This document shows, piece by piece, positions 7,151 through 12,584 of a DNA stretch of 12,584 nucleotides. Position 1 is the stretch's first letter. Each line of letters begins with the position of its first letter. The position numbers and the translations under genes are program-made. The notes below the pieces were generated by a model. The model saw only the letters and a program-made list of their open reading frames with translations. It was not told where the DNA came from and made no database searches. This DNA comes from JBAWXE01 sp037144255 (GTDB taxonomy: Bacteria > Bacteroidota > Bacteroidia > Chitinophagales > Chitinophagaceae): NCBI GenBank assembly GCA_037144255.1, contig JBAWXE010000083.1, positions 1 to 12,584 on the forward strand. Reading direction: 5' to 3'.

Positions 7151-7182
7151 CGCCGTTCAAAATGATTTTGAACGGCGTTTTT
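7151..7182 (+). terminator. Intrinsic terminator of the S9 peptidase gene
   Basis: CGCCGTTCAAAA (7151-7162) pairs perfectly over 12 bases with TTTTGAACGGCG (7166-7177) around a three-base loop and is followed by TTTTT. It is the strongest hairpin in the window. Confidence 0.92.
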
Positions 7183-7234
7183 ATGTATTATTAGCTTATT
7201 TTAGAGTATTGAATTCATTTATCAATTACATTTC

Positions 7235-7690
7235 ATGATTAAGAAAATACTGATAGGATTGCTGGTATTGCTGGTAGTAATACAGTTCATTCGCCCAACA
7301 AAAAATATATCTACCGGCCAAAATCTACAGGATATAGCAGTGCTATTTCCAATGAATGATACAGTACAAAATATTCTAAAAAAAGCATGCTATGATTGTC
7401 ATAGCAATAATACCCACTATCCCTGGTATTATAACATACAACCTGTTGCCTGGTGGATGCAAGACCATATTAATGAAGCAAAAGATGAGTTGAATTTTTC
7501 TGAGTTTGGTGGTTATAAAAAGAAGAAGCAAAACAGAAAGTTGGGTAAGGTGGCCAAATCTGTAACAGAAGGTTGGATGCCATTGGACAGCTATACCTGG
7601 ATTCACAAAGATGCGAATCTTACCAAAGAAGAAAATACTATTATAGTTAATTGGGCAAAGGGTTTACAACAACAAATACCTATAGAATAA
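7235..7690 (+). CDS. Haem-binding domain protein, membrane-anchored (Haem_bd type)
   Basis: A 151-residue protein with an N-terminal uncleaved or Sec-type hydrophobic segment (residues 4-19) and a periplasmic domain. The domain contains one c-type haem site, C52-Y-D-C55-H56, within the typical string SNNTHYPWYYNIQPVAWW. Met115 in EGWMPLDSY is a candidate distal ligand. The family is common in Bacteroidota and is annotated only as haem-binding; electron transfer or redox sensing is likely but not shown. It stands behind a strong terminator, so it should have its own promoter, though I see no clean TAnnTTTG. The exonuclease gene starts 26 bases after its stop, so the two may share a transcript. 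Confidence 0.9.
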   Translation: MIKKILIGLLVLLVVIQFIRPTKNISTGQNLQDIAVLFPMNDTVQNILKKACYDCHSNNTHYPWYYNIQPVAWWMQDHINEAKDELNFSEFGGYKKKKQNRKLGKVAKSVTEGWMPLDSYTWIHKDANLTKEENTIIVNWAKGLQQQIPIE

Positions 7691-7716
7691 CTACGTACTA
7701 TACACAATATTCACCC

Positions 7717-8481
7717 ATGCGTATCATAACATATAATGTAAACGGAGTAAGAAGTGCTATCAATAAAGGATTCAACGATTGGTTGAAGACCAACCCGGCA
7801 GATGTGATTTGTCTGCAGGAAATAAAGGCACTCAAAGAGAATATAGATCATGAAGCAATTGAGGCTATTGGGTATAAGACCTATATGTTCTCTGCCGAGA
7901 AGAAAGGGTATAGTGGTGTTGCAATTTTTACTAAAGTAGCGCCAGATAGTATACAATATGGTAATGGCATAGACCATAGTGATGCTGAAGGCCGAGTAAT
8001 TCGTGCTGATTTTGGAGATGTAACCCTCATTAATGCGTATTTTCCAAGTGGCACATCTGGAGATATCAGGCAAGAGTATAAATATAAGTGGCTAGATGAA
8101 TTTTATGAGTATATACAGAAGCTAAAGAAGAAAAGACCTAAACTCATTATTTGTGGTGATTACAATATTTGTCATAAGGCCATAGATATACACGACCCGG
8201 TAAGTAATAAAAAGAGTAGTGGTTTCTTGCCTGAAGAAAGAGCTTGGATGGACAAATTCTTCGATAATGGGTTTGTAGACACATTCCGACACTTCAATAC
8301 AGAACCTCACAATTACAGTTGGTGGAGCCAGAGAGCTGCTTCGAGAGAGCGGAATAAAGGTTGGCGAATAGACTATGTAAATGTGAGTGAAGCTTTGAAA
8401 CCATCATTAAAGAAAGCTATGATAATGCCAGATGTGAAACATTCTGACCATTGTCCAGTTTTTTTAGAACTGGATATATAA
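7717..8481 (+). CDS. xth: Exodeoxyribonuclease III
   Basis: A 254-residue endonuclease/exonuclease/phosphatase-fold enzyme of the ExoIII/AP-endonuclease family. It cuts DNA 5' to abasic sites and trims 3' ends in base excision repair. Catalytic residues are all present: N7 in TYNVNGVRSA, E35 in LQEIK, Y108, D148 and N150 in GDYNICHKAIDI, D219 in RIDY, and D244-H245 in the terminal HSDHCPVFLEL. Length is normal. I chose ATG 7717 because MRIITYNVNG is the standard N-terminus; the in-frame ATG at 7651 would add 22 residues without homology and overlap the haem-binding gene. Cytoplasmic. No terminator is seen after it; the structured region 8582-8668 lies downstream. Confidence 0.95.
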   Translation: MRIITYNVNGVRSAINKGFNDWLKTNPADVICLQEIKALKENIDHEAIEAIGYKTYMFSAEKKGYSGVAIFTKVAPDSIQYGNGIDHSDAEGRVIRADFGDVTLINAYFPSGTSGDIRQEYKYKWLDEFYEYIQKLKKKRPKLIICGDYNICHKAIDIHDPVSNKKSSGFLPEERAWMDKFFDNGFVDTFRHFNTEPHNYSWWSQRAASRERNKGWRIDYVNVSEALKPSLKKAMIMPDVKHSDHCPVFLELDI

Positions 8482-8801
8482 TTTAGTTAATTCCAATTTG
8501 TATTTGAGAGCGATGTATTAGTTAGTTTGTTACTTTTCGCATCATTTCCACAGCTACATGATATTCCGTATCTGTTTTAGTTCTCCCGTTTGTGTTTTAT
8601 ATTTACCTAATGGCTGAATAGCCAATTGGGTGGCGGAACCCTTGAATACAGTAAATAACTCCGGGAGATGATCTTACTTTGTGTTATTAATGAACAACAA
8701 TTTGATTTATTTTAACAAAAGAGGGAAGTAAGAGTACAAGAAGGAAAAAATTAAAGCCCGACAGATGCCGGGCTTTGTATAAAGAGGGTAAAACATGATA
8801 A
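8482..8801. other. Gene-free region with nested inverted repeats and a coding-like remnant
   Basis: This 320-base gap lies between the convergent xth and rpsT genes. Its core (8582-8668) can form a multibranch structure by Watson-Crick pairs only: TCTCCCG (8582-8588) with CGGGAGA (8662-8668), then TATTTAC (8600-8606) with GTAAATA (8651-8657), enclosing two hairpins, TGGCT/AGCCA (8611-8624) and GGGT/ACCC (8628-8641). On the - strand the same bases give a stop-free, protein-like stretch from 8673 to a TAG at 8554, containing KGSATQLAIQPLGKYK but no start codon. It may be a small RNA, a dispersed palindromic repeat or a gene remnant. The right end of the gap holds the rpsT terminator. Confidence 0.4.
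8745..8776 (-). terminator. Intrinsic terminator of rpsT
   Basis: AAAGCCCG (8753-8760) pairs perfectly with CGGGCTTT (8769-8776) around an 8-base loop. On the - strand the stem is followed by AATTTTTT, a good U-tract, 26 bases beyond the rpsT stop. Confidence 0.88.
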
Positions 8802-9056
8802 CTATGCTATAGTATTCAATTGCTTAACGATTCCAGATTTCAGGTTACCAGCTTTGTTTTTGTGTATAACGTTACGCTTAGCCAGCTTGTCTATCATAGA
8901 CATTACTTTAGGAAGCTCAGCAGCTACAGCAGCTTTGTCTGTAGTAGCTAACAGCTTACGGATGGCATTACGAGTAGTTTTGCCATAGTAACGGTTACGG
9001 TCGCGGCGTTTCTCACTTTGACGGATATCTTTCTTGGTAGCTTTATGATTTGCCAT
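8802..9056 (-). CDS. rpsT: 30S ribosomal protein S20
   Basis: An 84-residue basic protein with the classic N-terminus MANHKATKKDIRQSEKRRDR and a helical hairpin of Lys/Arg-rich sequence. S20 binds 16S rRNA in the body of the small subunit early in assembly. Length matches the family. It has its own strong-looking promoter directly upstream and a terminator directly downstream, so it is a single-gene unit within a run of - strand genes. The start is unambiguous. No sign of internal change. Confidence 0.97.
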   Translation of the reverse strand: MANHKATKKDIRQSEKRRDRNRYYGKTTRNAIRKLLATTDKAAVAAELPKVMSMIDKLAKRNVIHKNKAGNLKSGIVKQLNTIA

Positions 9057-9079
9057 TTACTTTTTTTCTTTAAGGACTG

Positions 9080-9107
9080 CAAAGGTAAAAAATAATTCAT
9101 TTATCAA
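9080..9107 (-). promoter_or_regulatory. rpsT promoter (TTG-N17-TACCTTTG)
   Basis: On the - strand TTG (9105-9107) is followed after 17 bases by TACCTTTG (9080-9087), an exact match to the Bacteroidota -7 consensus with an acceptable -33 element. The -7 element ends 23 bases before the rpsT ATG, giving a short A-rich leader. Confidence 0.7.
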
Positions 9108-9126
9108 AAAATATTTTTTAAATGAA

Positions 9127-10320
9127 TTACATATTCGTTTCACTGAATATCTGTTTAGAGCGTTTTGAAAGGAATTCTCTCTTTTGGAGAAAATTCTCAA
9201 GTTTATCTTTTGGGATACGCAGACTATAGTATTCAGTAGGGTATGTATTGTATACAAATAGGTCATAATCAGGGTTCCAGCGGGTCAATACCTTCTTATC
9301 TATCTTCAGTTCATTGGCCACAAAATCAAGGCTTAAAGGCTCTACAATGCGTACAATGACCATATTCTTCAATTCCTCATCAGTAAACTTTGGTTTAGGA
9401 GGAGTTAGTTTTTCTTTCTTTTCTGCTGCTGTAGGCTCGCATGGGGCTGCAATTGCTAAAGGAATATTAGATTTCAGTTCAGGTTTAGGAGCTGAAAGAT
9501 CCTCAGGGATATCATCTAAACCAATAAAAGAGCTCAAATTTTCAAATATAGTAGCAGTGGCAATAAAAGCTAAAACGTGACCCTGTGTTTCACGAGGCAG
9601 ATATTGTTTGATATCCCAGAAATTGCGACTACCTGTACGATCGATAGCGCGTTGTACAGGTGTAGGGCCGCTATTGTAGGCTGCAATTACCAGCAACCAG
9701 TCATTGAGTTGTCCGTATAACTGTTCCAGGTATTTTGCTGCAGCATTGGTCGATTTATTCCAGTCTTTTCGATCATCATGTTTACGACTTACCTTTAAGC
9801 CCATGAGCTTAGCCGTAGTACCCATTAATTGCCAAGGGCCCACAGCGCCGGCGTGAGAGACCGCATTGTTATTCAATGCAGATTCTATTACAGCTAGATA
9901 CTTTAATTCTTTAGGTAGATTGTGCTCACTAAGGATATTATCCAATACAGAGAATTGTGTATTACCACGACCTTGTACGTAGTTCAGTGTCTTGTTATGC
10001 ACTTGTAAATACTGATGAACAAAGGAATTCACGTACTCGTTCATCGGCCCGAAATAAGATTTCTCGCCACCTAGTGGTACATGTTTGTAGCCCAGATTGG
10101 TATTCTTCTCTTGTATATTGGGGGCATAAATACAAGCATTACTATTGGCAGTGTTTGAAGTAGATTTTTTTGCAGGAGCTGTGCCTTTCTTAACAATGAT
10201 ACTATCCACCTTTACCACCCTCATAGGCCCTTTTTCAGGGGCATTACGATGCTGTTGTGCCTGCGAGGCAATAGTAAACATGGAGAGAATAAATGCTAAC
10301 AAAAGAACTTTACATTGCAT
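9127..10320 (-). CDS. Lytic transglycosylase, MltD-like
   Basis: A 397-residue exported enzyme that cleaves the glycan strands of peptidoglycan to 1,6-anhydro products. Residues 1-21 form a signal peptide ending SQAQ, without a lipobox. A linker rich in Lys/Ser/Asn follows to about 65. The SLT domain spans about 125-260, with catalytic Glu146 in LAVIESALNN and the further family motifs GAVGPWQLM and AAYNSGP. The segment about 315-385 (VIVRIVEPLSLDFVANELKI to YYSLRIPKDKL) has the layout of one divergent LysM-like peptidoglycan-binding repeat; MltD of enterobacteria has two clear ones. Upstream tatA ends 76 bases before it with no terminator, so cotranscription is plausible. Confidence 0.92.
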   Translation of the reverse strand: MQCKVLLLAFILSMFTIASQAQQHRNAPEKGPMRVVKVDSIIVKKGTAPAKKSTSNTANSNACIYAPNIQEKNTNLGYKHVPLGGEKSYFGPMNEYVNSFVHQYLQVHNKTLNYVQGRGNTQFSVLDNILSEHNLPKELKYLAVIESALNNNAVSHAGAVGPWQLMGTTAKLMGLKVSRKHDDRKDWNKSTNAAAKYLEQLYGQLNDWLLVIAAYNSGPTPVQRAIDRTGSRNFWDIKQYLPRETQGHVLAFIATATIFENLSSFIGLDDIPEDLSAPKPELKSNIPLAIAAPCEPTAAEKKEKLTPPKPKFTDEELKNMVIVRIVEPLSLDFVANELKIDKKVLTRWNPDYDLFVYNTYPTEYYSLRIPKDKLENFLQKREFLSKRSKQIFSETNM

Positions 10321-10396
10321 GTTTTATCGTTGTTGAAGCGGTGAAATCATGCAACCCTAAGGGGAAGCTTAATTTATACTGAAAACAGGAATGATA

Positions 10397-10621
10397 CTAT
10401 TCTTTAGTAGTTTTATCTTTCTCTTTGATTCCGGTTTCGATCTCAGATTTGATACCTTCTTTAGCATCATTGAACTCACGAATACCTTTACCAATTCCTT
10501 TAGCAAGTTCCGGTATTTTCTTACCGCCAAACAAAATGATAACAGCTAATACTATCCACAGCCATTCGCCTCCACTTGGAGCAGATATCAACATTTGCGG
10601 ATTGATAGTTAATAAAGCCAT
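10397..10621 (-). CDS. tatA: Sec-independent translocase subunit TatA
   Basis: A 74-residue TatA/E-type protein. A short N-terminal periplasmic part leads to a single membrane helix (about residues 20-33, WLWIVLAVIILFGG), then the FGGKKIPELAKGIGKGIREF amphipathic helix and a charged cytoplasmic tail rich in Lys and Glu. TatA oligomers form the conduit for folded proteins with twin-Arg signals. The FGxKKIPEL hinge and small size favour TatA over TatB. No tatC is in the window. The LxIPEL motif and Gly hinge are intact. The start is fixed by the normal length before the helix. Confidence 0.93.
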   Translation of the reverse strand: MALLTINPQMLISAPSGGEWLWIVLAVIILFGGKKIPELAKGIGKGIREFNDAKEGIKSEIETGIKEKDKTTKE

Positions 10622-10651
10622 TGTTATAGATTTAAAATGTAAATATTAGTG

Positions 10652-10659
10652 CAAAAATA
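10652..10659 (-). promoter_or_regulatory. Possible -7 element (TATTTTTG) for tatA
   Basis: The - strand reads TATTTTTG, an exact TAnnTTTG match, 30 bases upstream of the tatA start and followed by C, as is common. No TTG lies at the usual -33 distance. Confidence 0.45.
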
Positions 10660-10756
10660 CAGCATTTTAAGCATAAATGCCAGTATTATTATCACAATTT
10701 GATTTTATTGAATGTGTGTTTGTGATATATATAGTAACTATTGGTTAGTACAACTG

Positions 10757-11845
10757 CTAGCCAAGGCTTTCCTTGAGTTGAGCAGTCATTCCCTTGGTAT
10801 AAGTGCGCCACTTGTCTATTACATCCAGCATATCATCTGGTATGGCAGAATTGAACTGGATCCATTCACCGGTTCCCGGATGAGTGAGTCCTAATTCCTT
10901 GGCATGTAAGGCATGACGAGGTAGTACTTTGAAGCAATTCTCGACAAACTGTTTATACTTGGCAAATACAGTACCTTTTACAATAGTATCTCCACCATAG
11001 GTGCTATCATTAAAAAGTGGATGTCCTATCATTTTCATGTGTACACGTATCTGGTGTGTACGGCCGGTTTCTAAGCGAAGTTCAAGAAGGGTAACATAAT
11101 TGAATCGCTCCAAAACTTTATAATGAGTAATAGCCTCTTTACCATAGTCTCCATCAGGATAAGCAGCCATTATCTTACGGAAACGTTGATGACGCCCAAT
11201 GTTGGCAACAATAGTGCCTTCATCGTCTTCCATATCGCCCCATACCAATGCTATGTATCTGCGGTGGACAGTATGTGCTTTGAATTGCGCCGACATATTG
11301 CTCATAGCTTCATCTGTCTTTGCTATCACTAATAGTCCACTAGTATCTTTATCTATTCTATGTACTAATCCTACACGTGGTAATGTTTCACTGTCATCTT
11401 CTTTACGTAAATAGTAAGCAAGGCCATTCACTAATGTGCCAGAATAATTACCACATGCGGGGTGTACTACCATACCCGGTGGTTTGTTAATGATCATCAT
11501 TTCATTATCCTCATAAGCAATACTAAGAGGCATTTCCTCGGGTATTACATCAAATGATTCAGAACGACGGTTATCAAAAACGACCAGTTGATCAGCAGGT
11601 TTTATCTTATAGTTCGACTTGATGGGTCTATCATTCACCAGTACAAAACCATCTTCAATAGCTTGTTGTATTTTATTTCTAGTAGCTCCTTCAATAGTGA
11701 TCATGAGGAACTTATCTATACGGATAGGTACCTGTCCACGAGGGATGTTCATTCGAAGGCGTTCTAGAGGCTTATGTTCTTCCCCCTGTTCCAATTCTTC
11801 TTCAGGATCATCCCAATCCTCTGTCTGTTCATTAACATCGATCAT
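10757..11845 (-). CDS. RluD-family 23S rRNA pseudouridine synthase
   Basis: A 362-residue RluA/RluD-family pseudouridine synthase. An acidic N-terminal extension (residues 1-27) precedes an S4 RNA-binding domain (about 39-90, with RIDKFLMITIEG and FVLVNDRPIK). The catalytic domain (about 105-335) contains the signature HRIDKDTSGLLV with catalytic Asp165, the earlier NKPPGMVVHPA motif and the later RLETGRTHQIRVHM. RluD modifies positions in helix 69 of 23S rRNA in E. coli and affects subunit association; the exact sites here are inferred. An alternative start is Met32, giving 331 residues, but an acidic extension is usual in related bacteria. A TATCTTTG promoter element sits five bases before the chosen ATG. 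Confidence 0.93.
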   Translation of the reverse strand: MIDVNEQTEDWDDPEEELEQGEEHKPLERLRMNIPRGQVPIRIDKFLMITIEGATRNKIQQAIEDGFVLVNDRPIKSNYKIKPADQLVVFDNRRSESFDVIPEEMPLSIAYEDNEMMIINKPPGMVVHPACGNYSGTLVNGLAYYLRKEDDSETLPRVGLVHRIDKDTSGLLVIAKTDEAMSNMSAQFKAHTVHRRYIALVWGDMEDDEGTIVANIGRHQRFRKIMAAYPDGDYGKEAITHYKVLERFNYVTLLELRLETGRTHQIRVHMKMIGHPLFNDSTYGGDTIVKGTVFAKYKQFVENCFKVLPRHALHAKELGLTHPGTGEWIQFNSAIPDDMLDVIDKWRTYTKGMTAQLKESLG

Positions 11846-11850
11846 AAGGG

Positions 11851-11877
11851 CAAAGATACAAAACGCATTTACACCAA
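11851..11877 (-). promoter_or_regulatory. Promoter of the RluD-family gene (TTG-N16-TATCTTTG)
   Basis: On the - strand TTG (11875-11877) is followed after 16 bases by TATCTTTGC, an exact -7 consensus match. The last G of the element is separated from the ATG at 11845 by only five bases, so the mRNA would have no leader, or translation would begin at a later Met such as residue 32. Confidence 0.6.
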
Positions 11878-11909
11878 CTGAGTTTGCGTTTTAGGGATTT
11901 TATGAATGC

Positions 11910-12584
11910 TTATTTTACGGTCTTTAACCAAGTACTCATTAACTGTGGGTCTAACTGGTAATAATTACTTTTTCTGGTAATTATGCTATTGTCTACCCAA
12001 TAGATTGCAGGCACATATGACCCTGCCATACGGATAAAATCTTCAGCACCATGAAAGCGAATATGTGGTACATCTTGAGCATGGGTGGCTATGAAAAAAT
12101 CTCCTTCTTGTTCAGGTAAACCACTTAACACAAAGAACATAGGGATCTCAGGATGTTTGTGGTGAATAGATTGTAGTAGATAAGCAGCTTTTTTGCAATG
12201 TGGGCATGTAAGGCTCATAAATGCAATGATATGTTTGCCTGTGCGCAATTCAACAGAAGGTTTAGTGCTATCAACTCTATAAAGCGGAGATAGATCAATT
12301 GCTTGGTTAGCAATTTCTGGCTGAGAGTTTTGGGGGATAGGGTAAATGATGAAAGGTACTACTAGAGCAGCCATTGCAGCTATTACCGAAATCCATTCTT
12401 GGCCTTTATATTCCTTGAAAGGGTAAATAAATATCAGGATAATGGTAGCCGCAATCATGATCAGGTTTTTCCAGATTGCATGTAATGGTTTCATGTATAT
12501 CCAGTTGCCAAAGCATCCACAACTACCTGTATTGCCTTGCTGAATGATGAGTAAAATTAAATATCCCGTAAGTAAGGTAAGTAA
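11910..12584 (-). CDS. MauE/DoxX-like membrane protein fused to a CPHC thioredoxin fold (5' end missing)
   Basis: The reading frame stays open to the window edge: the 30 codons before ATG 12494 encode hydrophobic residues and then GNTGSCGCFGNWIY, so that ATG is internal. 224 residues are visible. GSCGCFG is the Cys motif of MauE/DoxX-type redox membrane proteins. Two membrane helices follow (visible residues about 41-56 and 64-83), then a periplasmic thioredoxin-like domain with active site CPHC (visible residues 127-130, in SLTCPHCKKA) and a likely cis-Pro at 192 (GSYVPAIYW). The expected role is moving disulfide or reducing equivalents across the membrane, analogous to VKOR- or DsbD-linked thioredoxins; this is inference. 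Similar fusions are known in Bacteroidota. Stop lies 64 bases before the RluD-family ATG. Confidence 0.85.
   Translation of the reverse strand, partial: LLTLLTGYLILLIIQQGNTGSCGCFGNWIYMKPLHAIWKNLIMIAATIILIFIYPFKEYKGQEWISVIAAMAALVVPFIIYPIPQNSQPEIANQAIDLSPLYRVDSTKPSVELRTGKHIIAFMSLTCPHCKKAAYLLQSIHHKHPEIPMFFVLSGLPEQEGDFFIATHAQDVPHIRFHGAEDFIRMAGSYVPAIYWVDNSIITRKSNYYQLDPQLMSTWLKTVK

Noticed and set aside
7651..7716. Upstream in-frame ATG extension of the exonuclease gene
   Set aside because: It would overlap the haem-binding gene and adds 22 residues before the standard MRIITYNVNG N-terminus.

Overview
The window looks like ordinary chromosome from a member of the Bacteroidota, most likely the Chitinophagales/Chitinophagaceae. 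The reasons are low GC, A-rich leaders with almost no Shine-Dalgarno sequences, several TAnnTTTG promoter elements, and typical products: a secreted DPP5-like S9 peptidase, an Ig-like lipoprotein, a small haem-binding protein and an RluD with an acidic N-terminus. The taxon is inferred from sequence feel, not from a search.

Left part (1-2266), accessory in character. Five copies of an 11-bp tandem repeat touch the left edge and are followed by a possible 28-residue cationic microORF. Then come, on the + strand, a VOC-fold protein, a pentapeptide-repeat protein (start and stop overlap by one base) and an orphan Imm63-family immunity protein. A bidirectional terminator separates these from a convergent PhnB-like VOC protein. 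The cluster is rich in folds that elsewhere serve resistance or toxin immunity, but no toxin is visible.

Middle part (2490-8481). A small secreted Gly/Tyr/Arg-rich protein converges on a thioredoxin-type glutathione peroxidase. A divergent + strand series follows: Ig-like lipoprotein, S9 peptidase with an intact catalytic triad, strong terminator, membrane-anchored c-type haem-binding protein, and exodeoxyribonuclease III (xth). Together these suggest envelope protein handling, periplasmic redox work and DNA repair.

Right part (8482-12584), all genes on the - strand. A 320-base gap holds a nested inverted-repeat structure that overlaps a short coding-like stretch. Then come rpsT (ribosomal protein S20, own promoter and terminator), an MltD-like lytic transglycosylase, tatA, an RluD-family pseudouridine synthase, and the 3' part of a MauE/DoxX-type membrane protein fused to a periplasmic thioredoxin fold with a CPHC active site, cut by the right edge.

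No mobile element, CRISPR array, tRNA or rRNA was seen. I found no convincing new multi-gene system. The best leads are the structured gap at 8582-8668, the immunity-type cluster at 227-1777, the MauE-CPHC fusion and two promoters that sit almost on their start codons.
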